Made by a program: the position numbers and the translations under genes. The notes under the pieces were generated by a model. That model saw nothing but the letters and a program-made list of their open reading frames with translations, ran no database searches and had not been told where the DNA came from. This document shows, one piece after another, positions 33,699-42,242 of a stretch of DNA of 64,000 bases. Origin of the DNA: Paenibacillus_I sp035510375 (GTDB taxonomy: Bacteria > Bacillota > Bacilli > Paenibacillales > Paenibacillaceae); the NCBI RefSeq assembly GCF_035510375.1, contig NZ_DATKHG010000006.1. The stretch is one strand, 5' to 3'. Position 1 is the stretch's first letter. Every line of letters begins with the position of its first letter.

Positions 33699-33944
33699 CT
33701 ATGAGAACGTCACGCCGCTCCCGGGCACGCCGTAGGGGAACAGCATGCCGGGAGCAAGCTCCGGCCGCAGGTAGTCGTTCAGGGGACCGTCCAGAATACG
33801 GACGATTCTGCCGACACCGGGGTATATCGGCTCCAGTTGAAGCCGAAGCGCACCGCTCGTAATCTCGACGTACGTGCGCTCGTTCGCCTCTTCCCCGAGC
33901 CCCTGGGTTACAATATCCAGCGGGACGATCGTGTATAACGTCAT
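33699..33944 (-). CDS. YlzJ-like protein
   Basis: 81 residues: TLYTIVPLDIVTQGLGEE at the start, a central strand-rich part and PGMLFPYGVP near the end. This resembles the YlzJ-like family found between tepA and spoIIIE in Bacillales. No membrane segment or catalytic motif is seen; function unknown. The start overlaps the tepA stop by ATGA, so it is probably translated by coupling. Confidence 0.82.
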   Translation of the reverse strand: MTLYTIVPLDIVTQGLGEEANERTYVEITSGALRLQLEPIYPGVGRIVRILDGPLNDYLRPELAPGMLFPYGVPGSGVTFS

Positions 33945-34696
33945 TGCAGCGCCACCCCCTGCATCATCCGCTTGCGCTCCTCGATTCTCATGTTCAGCTC
34001 CCGCAGCACGTCCCCGATGCCGCCGATCGCGTCGATCAAGCCGTACCTGACCGCATCGGGCCCGACGACGCTTGTGCCGATATCGCGGGTCAGCTCGCCG
34101 GTTTTGAACATGAGGTCCTTGAACAGCTGATCCGTAATATTCGAGTGAGCGGTCACGAACCGCACGACCCGCTCCTGCATTTTCTCCAAATATTCGAAGG
34201 TCTGCGGCACGCCGATGACAAGCCCGTTCAATCGAATCGGATGAATCGTCATCGTCGCCGTTTCGGCAATGAACGACCTGTCGCCCGCCACCGCGATCGG
34301 CACCCCGATCGAATGCCCGCCGCCGAGCACAAGCGTCACCTTCGGTTTGGTGAGCGACGAAATCATTTCGGCGATCGCGAGACCGGCCTCGACGTCCCCG
34401 CCGACCGTATTCAGAACGATCAGAATGCCTTCGATCTTCGGATTTTGCTCGGCCGCGACAAGCTGGGGAATGAGATGCTCATATTTCGTCGTTTTGTTCT
34501 GCGGCGGAAGCACGATATGGCCTTCCACCTGTCCGATGATCGTCATGCAGTAAACGTTGGATTCCGTCGCCGGGGTCGTCGTTTGGCCGAACTGCTGAAT
34601 ATTTTGCGCAACCGGGTTGCCGGTTAGAGGATCTGCCGGCGTCGGCGCCGCAGGCTGTTCCATTCGGCCGCCGTCCTGATTTCGATATTCCGTCAT
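33941..34696 (-). CDS. tepA: ClpP-family serine protease TepA (translocation-enhancing protein)
   Basis: 251 residues in the ClpP/crotonase fold. Seen: GILIVLNTVGGDVEAGLAIAEM, the nucleophile-region loop LVLGGGHSIGVPIAVAGD with Ser, and MTIHPIRLNG with the probable catalytic His. It lacks the ClpP hexapeptide context. B. subtilis TepA is reported as spore- and export-related. The start at 34696 lies ten bases after GGAGG; longer in-frame readings (to 34816) cross the rnjB terminator. The N-terminal 50 residues are a polar, probably disordered tail. Confidence 0.88.
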   Translation of the reverse strand: MTEYRNQDGGRMEQPAAPTPADPLTGNPVAQNIQQFGQTTTPATESNVYCMTIIGQVEGHIVLPPQNKTTKYEHLIPQLVAAEQNPKIEGILIVLNTVGGDVEAGLAIAEMISSLTKPKVTLVLGGGHSIGVPIAVAGDRSFIAETATMTIHPIRLNGLVIGVPQTFEYLEKMQERVVRFVTAHSNITDQLFKDLMFKTGELTRDIGTSVVGPDAVRYGLIDAIGGIGDVLRELNMRIEERKRMMQGVALQ

Positions 34697-34795
34697 TTGC
34701 TGTTGTTCCTCCTTCGTTGGCATACTCGTCATAGTATGGAATAAGGAACGTGTTTTATTCCGCTCAGGTTCGGTACGATAAGGCGCCGGCAGCAA

Positions 34796-34843
34796 GAAAA
34801 AACAGCCCCGGTCCATCCTGACGGACGGGACTCGGAGCTGTTC
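34796..34843 (-). terminator. Terminator of rnjB
   Basis: AACAGC / GCTGTT-based long stem with TTTTTTC on the minus strand, about 30 bp after the rnjB stop. Confidence 0.85.
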
Positions 34844-34871
34844 GTTTTCGGGTGCTTGGGTCGTATGGGTG

Positions 34872-36551
34872 TTATACTTCCATGATGATCGGCAGGATCA
34901 TCGGACGGCGGCGGGTTTGTTCGTACAGGAACCGGCCGAGCGCGTCCTTCACGTTTGTTTTGAGCGATGCCCATTCGTTGACGTTGTCGCTCATCAGCTT
35001 GTTGAGCGTGGACGTTACGATGCGGTTCGCTTCCTCCAGCAAGCCTTCCGATTCGCGCACATATACGAATCCGCGGGAGATGATATCCGGACCGGACACG
35101 ATCGCGCCGTCCTGCTTGCTGAGCGTCACCACGACGACGAGAATGCCGTCCTGGGACAGCAGCTTGCGGTCGCGCAACACGATGTTGCCGACGTCGCCGA
35201 CGCCGAGGCCGTCGATCAGCACATTGCCTGCCTGTACCTTGTTGCCTTTGCGGGCGGTGCCGCCCTGCAGCTCTACCGTGTCGCCGTTGTCGAGCATGAA
35301 AATGTTGTCTTTCTCGACGCCGACCGCTTCGGCCAGCAGTGCGTGCTGGCGAAGCATCCGATATTCGCCGTGAATCGGGATAAAATATTTCGGCTTCATC
35401 AGATTCAGCATCAGCTTCAATTCCTCTTGGCTGCCGTGACCGGAAACGTGTACGCCCGATACCGAACCGGGACCGTAAATCACGTTGGCGCCAAGCCGGA
35501 ACAGCTCGTCGACCGTGCGGCCGACATACTTCTCATTGCCCGGGATCGGCGTCGCGGCAATGATCACCGTATCTCCCGGCAAAATATCCACCTTGCGGTG
35601 CGTCGAGCGAGCCATGCGCGTGAGCGCGGACATCGGCTCGCCCTGGCTGCCCGTGGACAGAATGACAACGCGGTCGGCCGCCATTTTCCCGACTTCCTCC
35701 GGCTCGATGATCATGCCTTCCGGAATGTTCAGATAACCGAGCTCCGAGGCGATCGAGACGACGTTCACCATGCTGCGCCCGATGACCGCGAGCTTTCTCT
35801 TCGTAACCATCGCGGCATTGATGACCTGCTGAAGGCGGTGAACGTTGGACGCGAATGTCGCGACGACGACGCGCTGCTGCGATTTGCGGAAAATGTCCTC
35901 GAACTCTTTGCCAATATTGCTTTCCGACGGGGTAAAGCCCGGACGCTCGGCATTCGTGCTGTCCGACAGCAGGGCCAGCACGCCGCCGCTGCCGATTTCC
36001 GCCATACGCTGCAGATCGGCATACTGGTTGTTCACCGGGGTATGGTCGAACTTGAAGTCGCCCGTGTGAACGACGCGCCCCTCGGGCGTGTCCAAACAGA
36101 CGCCGACCGAATCGGGAATACTGTGGTTCACCCTGAAGAACGTCGCCTTGATCGTGCCGAGCTGGACTTCGGAGTCGGCGTTGATCAGAATCCGTTTCGT
36201 CTCGCCGAGCAGGCCGGCTTCCTTCAGCTTGCCTTCAATCAAGCCGAGCGTAAGCTTCGTGCCGTATACCGGAACGTTCAAATGCCTCAGTACGTAAGGC
36301 AGCCCCCCGATATGGTCTTCGTGTCCGTGAGTGATGAGTATGCCGCGCACCTTGTCGCGGTTATCCGTCAAATACGTAATGTCGGGGATGACGATGTCGA
36401 TGCCGAGCATGTCTTCTTCCGGAAATTTGAGGCCCGAATCCACGACCACAATGTCGTTTCCGTACTGAACGACATACATGTTTTTGCCGATTTCACCGAC
36501 GCCGCCCAGTGCAAAAATGAGCAGTTTATCTTGGTTGTTCTTTTTAGACAA
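34872..36551 (-). CDS. rnjB: Ribonuclease J (rnjB position)
   Basis: 559-residue metallo-beta-lactamase/beta-CASP nuclease with 5'-3' exo- and endonuclease activity. Catalytic motif THGHEDHIGG (HxHxDH) at about 74-83 is intact, as are VNHSIPDS, HTGDFKFD, the beta-CASP STGSQGEPMSALTRMA and the C-terminal IPIHGEYRML. A C-terminal domain from about 450 mediates dimerisation. The locus (between dapA and tepA) is that of B. subtilis rnjB (RNase J2), but all metal ligands look active, so it may behave as a J1-like enzyme. The start is TTG at 36551 with AGGAGG. Confidence 0.92.
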   Translation of the reverse strand: MSKKNNQDKLLIFALGGVGEIGKNMYVVQYGNDIVVVDSGLKFPEEDMLGIDIVIPDITYLTDNRDKVRGILITHGHEDHIGGLPYVLRHLNVPVYGTKLTLGLIEGKLKEAGLLGETKRILINADSEVQLGTIKATFFRVNHSIPDSVGVCLDTPEGRVVHTGDFKFDHTPVNNQYADLQRMAEIGSGGVLALLSDSTNAERPGFTPSESNIGKEFEDIFRKSQQRVVVATFASNVHRLQQVINAAMVTKRKLAVIGRSMVNVVSIASELGYLNIPEGMIIEPEEVGKMAADRVVILSTGSQGEPMSALTRMARSTHRKVDILPGDTVIIAATPIPGNEKYVGRTVDELFRLGANVIYGPGSVSGVHVSGHGSQEELKLMLNLMKPKYFIPIHGEYRMLRQHALLAEAVGVEKDNIFMLDNGDTVELQGGTARKGNKVQAGNVLIDGLGVGDVGNIVLRDRKLLSQDGILVVVVTLSKQDGAIVSGPDIISRGFVYVRESEGLLEEANRIVTSTLNKLMSDNVNEWASLKTNVKDALGRFLYEQTRRRPMILPIIMEV

Positions 36552-36638
36552 GTAAATCCGTACCTCCTGAATGTGTTGGACGCCGGTCCAAACGTTATTA
36601 GATTTTCAAAGATTTGCCGCACCCAGTCACTTGATCCC

Positions 36639-36668
36639 ATTATACATGAAGAAAATGACATAACACAA
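36639..36668 (-). promoter_or_regulatory. Promoter of rnjB
   Basis: Minus-strand TTGTGT and TATAAT with 18-bp spacing, about 90 bp upstream of the start. Confidence 0.65.
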
Positions 36669-36771
36669 GTCGACCCGCAAATCCGCCGTACCCGTAGGCT
36701 CTCCTAAAATACAAAAACCGATGCCGAGTGTGCACCGGTTTCCGTATCGCCTGCTTCGTTCCGGACTGTGG

Positions 36772-37647
36772 TCACAGCAATTTGCTTATAAAAGCGGCCT
36801 CCGCTTCCGTTGGCTCAACGAGCGGCAAACGGACGCCACCGACAGGCATTCCCTTCAGGCCGAGCGCGTATTTGACCGCCACCGGATTCGGCACGGGATG
36901 GGGACATTCGAACAGTCCCTTGAATACAGGATAACACTCCTGGTGCAGCTTGGCGGCTTCCGCCGCGTTGCCGGCGAGATGGGCTTCGATCAGGCGCTTC
37001 ATTTTGCTTCCGATGATATGGCTCGCCACGCTGACGATGCCGTAGCCCCCGACCGCGAGCACCGGCAAGGTTACGCTGTCGTCGCCGCTGTATACGCGAA
37101 AATGGTCCGGCGCGCCGGCCGCGATAGCCGTAATTTGCTCGAGCGGCGCGCAGTCCTTCGTGGCGACGACATTCGGCAGCTGGGCCAGGCGCAGCGTCGT
37201 TTCCGCGCTGATGTTGACGCCCGTGCGACCGGGAACGTTGTACAGGAAAACCGGCAGCTTGGTCGCTTCGGCGACGGCACGGAAGTGGCGGTACAGCCCT
37301 TCCTGGCTCGGGCGATTGTAATAAGGCGCGACCAGCAAAATGCCGTTGACGCCGCAAGCCTCGGCCTCTTGGGTCAAATGGATGGAATGGGCCGTATTGT
37401 TGCTCCCGGTGCCGGCAATAATTTTGCAGCGGCCGGCTGCGCGCTCCACGGAGAACCGGAACAGGGCCAGCTTCTCCTCGTCTCCGAGCGTCGGCGATTC
37501 GCCGGTGGTGCCCGAAACGACGAGACTGTCGCTTTCCTGATCCTCAATCAAGTAATCGATCAAACGGCCGGTCGCTTCCCAGTCGATGCCGCCTTGCGCA
37601 TCGAACGGTGTAACCATGGCGGTGATCAGTCTGCCGAATTCCACCAT
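36772..37647 (-). CDS. dapA: 4-hydroxy-tetrahydrodipicolinate synthase DapA
   Basis: 291 residues, standard length. Condenses pyruvate with aspartate semialdehyde in lysine, meso-diaminopimelate and dipicolinate synthesis. TIM-barrel lyase motifs: SGTTGESPTL (about 42-51), catalytic Tyr in VAPYYNRPSQEG, Schiff-base Lys in VVATKDCA and the SGDDS loop. The ATG at 37647 has GGAGG; the 26-residue longer reading has none. It is last in the asd-dapG-dapA series, but a terminator and hairpin separate it from dapG, so it may also be expressed alone. Confidence 0.96.
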   Translation of the reverse strand: MVEFGRLITAMVTPFDAQGGIDWEATGRLIDYLIEDQESDSLVVSGTTGESPTLGDEEKLALFRFSVERAAGRCKIIAGTGSNNTAHSIHLTQEAEACGVNGILLVAPYYNRPSQEGLYRHFRAVAEATKLPVFLYNVPGRTGVNISAETTLRLAQLPNVVATKDCAPLEQITAIAAGAPDHFRVYSGDDSVTLPVLAVGGYGIVSVASHIIGSKMKRLIEAHLAGNAAEAAKLHQECYPVFKGLFECPHPVPNPVAVKYALGLKGMPVGGVRLPLVEPTEAEAAFISKLL

Positions 37648-37977
37648 ATGGACGCCTCCATCAAAGTTTCGGATTAATGGTTCGGACAAGAGGTCGCTGC
37701 GCTGCATTGTAACGGTCTCCACCATCTGTTGAAGTCGCCTCCCCGCGGATTAGACACAAGGTAGGGAGGCGCCTTCAAAGGATGGCCGTAAACTTTCCGA
37801 CTCGTTACAATTGCGCTCCACTCAGCCCGTTCGCACAAAAATACTTTAAATTAATTGCAAAAACCGGTTCCGTGGGTTTGGAACCGGTCAATTTGATGAT
37901 TCGGAACCTGCACGTTATAAACGAGTGAACGACTAACGTTCATTATACCTTATGACCAGGGTATTAAAGCAAATAAA
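37648..37977. promoter_or_regulatory. 330-bp dapG-dapA gap: candidate promoter, terminator and leader hairpin
   Basis: Read on the minus strand, a TATAAT (37947-37942) lies close after the dapG stop. Some 55-85 bp on is the hairpin at 37858-37888. A further 12-bp stem with one mismatch (GGCGCCTCCC...GGGAGGCGAC, 37775-37732, 20-base loop) lies about 85 bp before dapA. A GGTTCC segment upstream of the terminator could compete for its 3' arm. The layout could give a short RNA of about 75 nt or attenuate dapA; alternatively the first hairpin is simply the dapG terminator. Confidence 0.45.
37858..37888 (-). terminator. Terminator between dapG and dapA
   Basis: Perfect 9-bp stem ACCGGTTCC / GGAACCGGT with an 8-base loop and TTTTT on the minus strand. 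Confidence 0.85.
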
Positions 37978-39180
37978 TTATAAGTGCAGTTCAAATTTGT
38001 TGTGCAGGGCGCGGATGGCGGCGGTCATCTGCTCTTGGCGGACCAGCACCCAGATGGTGGCGTGCGAGTCCGCCGATTGGAGAATGGTGATGCCCTCCTC
38101 CGTCAAGGCCTCCACAATGCGCGCCATGACGCCGGGAACGCCGTGCATGCCGCTGCCGACTACGGAAACCTTGGCGCAGCCCCGCACGGCCGTCGGCGTA
38201 TAGCCGAGCTTGCCCAGCACCTCAAGCGCGCGGTCCGCGTCCTCATCGAACACCGTGTACAGCGCTCCGCCGGGCGTCACGTTGATAAAATCAACGCTGA
38301 TGCCGTGCTTCGCCATCGATTGAAAGACGTTCAATTGCATGTCTTTCTCGCCCTCGGCCGTCACCGATATTTGCGTCACTTTGGGCACATGCGCAATGCC
38401 TGTGGCAAGGCGGTCCCGCACCTGCGACTCGGAAACCGGGTCGGCCGTGACGAGCGTACCCTCGCTGTCCGAAAAGGTGGAGCGAACGCGCAGCGGTATG
38501 TTGCTCTGCGCCGCGATTTCCACGGCCCGCGGATGGATAACCTTGGCGCCTTGGCGCGCCAAATTGGTAATCTCCGCATAGCTGACCGCCGCGAGCGGCT
38601 TGGCGTCGTCGACAAGTCTAGGATCGGCGGTCAGAATGCCGTCGACATCCGTATAGATGTCGATTCGCTCAGCCCGCAGCGCCGCGCCGATCGCCGTTGC
38701 CGACGTGTCGCTCCCGCCCCTGCCGAGTGTTGTGAAGTCGCCCTGGTCCGTCTGTCCCTGAAAGCCGGTGACGACGACCACTTTGCCTCGATCAAGCTGC
38801 CGAACGACCGGGTCGGGATCGATGCGCATGATGCGCGCTTGCCCGAAGCCGGCGTCCGTCCGTATGCCGGCCTGGCCGCCGGTCATGACGATCGACGGTA
38901 TGCCCTCGCTGTGCAGCAAGCCGCATAATACGTTGGCTGAAATAATCTCGCCGCAGACGGCCAACAAATCCTTTTCTCTCGCAGGAAGCGAATGGGCGAC
39001 ACCTCCGAGCGACAACAGCGTATCGGTCGCGTAGGGATCCCCCATCCGCCCCATTGCGGAAACGACGACGACGAGCGAATAGGAATTGGAGCGCTCGCGT
39101 TCAATATGTCCTAGCACACGCCGGCGCGCCTCTTCGCTGGCAAGCGACGTGCCGCCGAATTTCTGTACGAGAATGGCCAT
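37978..39180 (-). CDS. dapG: Aspartate kinase (DapG type)
   Basis: 400 residues. Phosphorylates aspartate, the first step to lysine, diaminopimelate and dipicolinate. Kinase domain: VQKFGGTSLAS (about 4-14), FTTLGRGGSDTSATAIGAAL and YTDVDGILTADPR; two C-terminal ACT domains (QISVTAEGEKDMQLNVFQSMAKHGI and SVVGSGMHGVPGVMARIVEALTEEGI) for feedback control. Synteny with asd and dapA matches B. subtilis dapG, the diaminopimelate-sensitive isozyme; effector specificity is inferred. The ATG at 39180 follows AGGGAG. Confidence 0.94.
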   Translation of the reverse strand: MAILVQKFGGTSLASEEARRRVLGHIERERSNSYSLVVVVSAMGRMGDPYATDTLLSLGGVAHSLPAREKDLLAVCGEIISANVLCGLLHSEGIPSIVMTGGQAGIRTDAGFGQARIMRIDPDPVVRQLDRGKVVVVTGFQGQTDQGDFTTLGRGGSDTSATAIGAALRAERIDIYTDVDGILTADPRLVDDAKPLAAVSYAEITNLARQGAKVIHPRAVEIAAQSNIPLRVRSTFSDSEGTLVTADPVSESQVRDRLATGIAHVPKVTQISVTAEGEKDMQLNVFQSMAKHGISVDFINVTPGGALYTVFDEDADRALEVLGKLGYTPTAVRGCAKVSVVGSGMHGVPGVMARIVEALTEEGITILQSADSHATIWVLVRQEQMTAAIRALHNKFELHL

Positions 39181-39261
39181 GCGGTCTGATCTCCCTCTCT
39201 CCGCCGGAATGACGACCGGCACTTCCTTGCGGATATACGCGGTTAGAGGACCTTGAAGAAG

Positions 39262-40302
39262 TCAGTTTTGTTCGATCGCGATATATTCGGCGATTTGCAC
39301 GGCGTTCCAAGCCGCGCCCTTCAGCAGGTTGTCGGATACGATCCACAGATTCAAGCCGCGGGGCGAACCGAGGTCGCGGCGGATGCGTCCGACGAACACG
39401 TCCGGCTTGCCGGCGGCCGCTGTGGCTAGCGGATACTGCTGAGCGTCCATGTCGTCGACCACTACGATACCCGGGGCGTCCGAGAGCAGCTTCCTCACGT
39501 CCTCCAGCTCATAGTCGTTTTTCAGTTCAACGTAAACCGATTCCGAATGGCCGTAAACGACCGGAATACGCACGCAGGTAGCCGTAACGTCGATCGATTC
39601 GTCGCCCATGATTTTCTTTGTTTCACGGACCATCTTCATTTCTTCAAGCGTGTATCCGTTGTCCTGGAACTTGTCGATTTGCGGAATCGCGTTGAACGCA
39701 ATCTGATGCTTGACCGGAAGCGAGCCTACCGGCAAAATATCCGGCTTGACGTCGTTTCCTTCGAGCGCCTCCCGCGTCTGGCGAAGCAGCTCGTCGATCG
39801 CCTTGCTGCCCGCGCCCGAAACCGCCTGATAGGTGGACAAGATGATGCGCGAAATGCCGTAGCGGTCATAAAGCGGTTTAAGCGCGGCCACCATCTGAAT
39901 GGTGGAGCAGTTCGGATTGGCGATAATGCCTTTGTGTTCGCTTACTTTTTCGATATTCACTTCAGGCACCACGAGCGGCGTCTCCGGATCCATCCGGAAG
40001 GCGTTCGTATTGTCGATGCATACGGCGCCGTGTTCGACGGCATGCGGGGCAAGAGCCTTGCTGACCTCGCCGCCGGCGCTGAAGAGGGCGATTTCGACCC
40101 CTTTGAAGCTGTCCGGCGTCGCTTCCTCCACCGTAAGCTCCCGGCCTTTGAACGTCATTTTCTTGCCGGCCGATCTTGCGGAAGAGAGCAGCTTCAGCTC
40201 GTTGACCGGGAAGTTCCGTTTCTCGAGCAGACCGATGATTTGTTCCCCTACCGCGCCTGTCGCCCCTACTACGGCGACGTTAAACAATTTTTGTTCCGAC
40301 AT
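39262..40302 (-). CDS. asd: Aspartate-semialdehyde dehydrogenase
   Basis: 346 residues. Reduces aspartyl phosphate to the semialdehyde used by DapA and by the methionine/threonine branch. NADP-binding VAVVGATGAVGEQI (about 9-22), catalytic Cys in NPNCSTIQ (about 129-136), substrate Gln in TYQAVSGAGSKA and His in SLPVKHQIAFN. The ATG has GGGGAG. It lies between spoVFB and dapG, placing dipicolinate synthase and its precursor pathway in one cluster. Confidence 0.97.
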   Translation of the reverse strand: MSEQKLFNVAVVGATGAVGEQIIGLLEKRNFPVNELKLLSSARSAGKKMTFKGRELTVEEATPDSFKGVEIALFSAGGEVSKALAPHAVEHGAVCIDNTNAFRMDPETPLVVPEVNIEKVSEHKGIIANPNCSTIQMVAALKPLYDRYGISRIILSTYQAVSGAGSKAIDELLRQTREALEGNDVKPDILPVGSLPVKHQIAFNAIPQIDKFQDNGYTLEEMKMVRETKKIMGDESIDVTATCVRIPVVYGHSESVYVELKNDYELEDVRKLLSDAPGIVVVDDMDAQQYPLATAAAGKPDVFVGRIRRDLGSPRGLNLWIVSDNLLKGAAWNAVQIAEYIAIEQN

Positions 40303-40360
40303 GATTCCAATCTCCCCTCAAGTTGCAACGGCTTGCCGAGTTTCGCCACGCGTCCGTCTA

Positions 40361-40951
40361 CTATTGATAGCGTTCGACCAGAACGGGCTGGATTTGCTTG
40401 CCCTGAAGCGCCGCTTCGCAGGCTTCCAGAAGCAAATCCATCCGGGCTACGAGCGAATTCGGCTTCTGCTCCGGGTTGTCCTGACCGAACGGCACGAAAT
40501 AAATGTTCTTGGTAATCAGCAGCTTGGCGATGTTGGCCGCGTTGAGCCCCAGGCCGTCGTTCGTCGAAATGGCCAGCACGAGCGGTCTCCCGTTGCGCAT
40601 CTGCGCTTTGGCCGCCATCAGAACCGCACTGTCCGTCATCGCGTTCGCAAGCTTGCTGGTCGTGTTGCCCGTGCAAGGCGCAATGAGCATGACGTCCAGG
40701 AGCTTGGACGGGCCCAAAGGCTCCGCCTCCACGATGGTCGATATGATCTCGTTGCCTGTAATGTCCTTAAGCTGCCTCTGCCATTCGGCCGACGTTCCGA
40801 ACCGTGTATCCGTCGTCATAATCGTCGACGTCACGATCGGAATGACCCTGGCCCCGGCGTCGACAAATCGCTTGATTTGCGGCATAACCTCCGCAAACGT
40901 ACAATGTGAACCGGACAATGCGTAGCCGACCGTTATGCCCTGCCAATTCAT
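40361..40951 (-). CDS. spoVFB: Dipicolinate synthase subunit B
   Basis: 196-residue flavoprotein-like subunit. With SpoVFA it oxidises dihydrodipicolinate to dipicolinic acid in the mother cell for export to the spore core. Flavodoxin-like fold of the phosphopantothenoylcysteine decarboxylase type: TVGYALSGSHCTFAEVMPQI (about 7-26), VIPIVTSTIMTTDTRFG, LIAPCTGNTTSKLANAM. The ATG overlaps the spoVFA stop by 4 bp, so the two are coupled. Confidence 0.95.
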   Translation of the reverse strand: MNWQGITVGYALSGSHCTFAEVMPQIKRFVDAGARVIPIVTSTIMTTDTRFGTSAEWQRQLKDITGNEIISTIVEAEPLGPSKLLDVMLIAPCTGNTTSKLANAMTDSAVLMAAKAQMRNGRPLVLAISTNDGLGLNAANIAKLLITKNIYFVPFGQDNPEQKPNSLVARMDLLLEACEAALQGKQIQPVLVERYQ

Positions 40952-41853
40952 TGCTCATCCCCCCGTAATCGTAAATCCTCCATAATCAACCGACTCATGC
41001 AGTCCGCTATGATGCGTCCGGCTGTCTTGGGAGCTACGATTCCGGGTAATCCCGGGGCGAGCATCGCCTTGATTCCGCGCTTCTCCGCGAAGCGGAAATC
41101 CGTGCCGCCAGGTTTCGACGCGAGGTCGATAATGACGGCGCGCGGCGGCAATTTGGCTATTATTTGCGCTGTGACTATCATAGTCGGAATTGTATTAAAA
41201 AGCAAGTCGAGATTGCCTGCGTGATGCAGCAAATCCCTGATGTAGAGCGGCTTGAAGCTCATCTCCTCGGCACGGGCGTAATGCTCCTCGCGACGCACTC
41301 CGACTAGCACGTTCGCCCCCATTCCCTGGAGGGTTCGGGCGAGGGTAAAACCGGTTCTTCCGAGACCGAGCACGAGCGACGTCGAACCGTGGATCGTAAT
41401 GTCGGTGTTCTGGATCGCCATCATGATCGCGCCTTCCGCGGTGGGGATCGAGTTGTAGATGGCGACGTCGTCCCGCTCGAACAGCTCGACGACCGCGATG
41501 CCGTGCTTGGCGCAAAGCTGCTTCAAATACGGTTTGGCCATTCCGGTATACACCTTGCAATGTTTGGGCAGACGGGCGATATGCTCATCCGTCAGCCGCA
41601 GCTCCCGGTCGCTGAAAACGGCCGTAACGATACCTTCGTCGTCGGTGCCGACCGCGGGCAAGATGAGCGCATCCGCTCCTTCGAACAGCTCCTCGTTCAG
41701 CTCGGCCTTGACCGCTCCGTCCAGCGGCGAATGCAAGCCGTCGAACCCGCCGACCATGACGGCGGCGTCGAGCTCCGCGAGCTTGCGGATCACCTCCAGC
41801 TGGCGGGCGTCGCCGCCGAGCAGCACGACATTAACTCCTGTGAGCAAAAGCAT
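40948..41853 (-). CDS. spoVFA: Dipicolinate synthase subunit A
   Basis: 301 residues. NAD(P)-dependent subunit of dipicolinate synthase. GGDARQLEVIRKL (about 14-26), FERDDVAIYNSIPTAEG, the Rossmann motif LGLGRTGFTLARTL (about 162-175) and C-terminal APGLPGIVAPKTAGRI are as in B. subtilis SpoVFA. I keep the first ATG (41853, AGAGGAG four bases upstream) because it aligns with the family N-terminus; a GTG nine codons later after AGGAG is possible. A sigma-K-type promoter lies 30-60 bp upstream. Confidence 0.95.
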   Translation of the reverse strand: MLLLTGVNVVLLGGDARQLEVIRKLAELDAAVMVGGFDGLHSPLDGAVKAELNEELFEGADALILPAVGTDDEGIVTAVFSDRELRLTDEHIARLPKHCKVYTGMAKPYLKQLCAKHGIAVVELFERDDVAIYNSIPTAEGAIMMAIQNTDITIHGSTSLVLGLGRTGFTLARTLQGMGANVLVGVRREEHYARAEEMSFKPLYIRDLLHHAGNLDLLFNTIPTMIVTAQIIAKLPPRAVIIDLASKPGGTDFRFAEKRGIKAMLAPGLPGIVAPKTAGRIIADCMSRLIMEDLRLRGDEQ

Positions 41854-41885
41854 CTCACTCCTCTCTGAGCCAATCCTGCATAGAC

Positions 41886-41914
41886 CATCTTATGCATGCG
41901 CCCAGATGAGGGTG
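41886..41914 (-). promoter_or_regulatory. Candidate sigma-K promoter of spoVFA-spoVFB
   Basis: Minus strand: -35 CACC and -10 CATAAGATG with 16-bp spacing, close to the sigma-K pattern AC / CATAnnnTA. B. subtilis spoVF is sigma-K dependent. Confidence 0.6.
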
Positions 41915-41996
41915 AGAACAACCCGCGAGAAACCCGCGACAGCCTGCCTCGGGACCCAACCGCACCCATCCAGCACCGCAAATGCCGCAAACACAC

Positions 41997-42022
41997 AAAA
42001 ACCGGAGGCAGCGCCCCCGGTT
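41997..42022 (-). terminator. Terminator downstream of dut
   Basis: AACCGGgGGC / GCcTCCGGTT stem followed by TTTTTG on the minus strand; 220 bp after dut, so the dut transcript would carry a long 3' tail. Confidence 0.75.
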
Positions 42023-42242
42023 CGTTAATCGTCAATAGGATGAGTTCGTCCAAAGCATATGCCGTATGAACAGGCGTAAGCCTACGCTGTTTTTTGGGGT
42101 ATGATCCCAACCTGCAGCGGAGGTTGTTCGGGGGAAGAGCGACTTGTTTGTGGCCGTTTCCACCTTGGTGGGGCTTAGTGAATCAGGAAACGGACACGAA
42201 ACGGAGCGAAGACGCCGAACAACCGGAGCCCATCCGGAGCCC

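Larger units (their letters stand above)
41854..42242. other. 389-bp dut-spoVFA intergenic region
   Basis: Contains the candidate sigma-K promoter (41886-41914) and a terminator hairpin (41997-42022). The segment between that hairpin and dut (42023-42242) holds only short stems such as AACCT / AGGTT at about 42109 and no convincing gene. The ymxH gene found at this place in B. subtilis is not present. Confidence 0.6.

Noticed and set aside
37648..37977. Lysine riboswitch (L-box) before dapA
   Set aside because: The gap holds only simple hairpins; the conserved multi-helix lysine aptamer is not recognisable.
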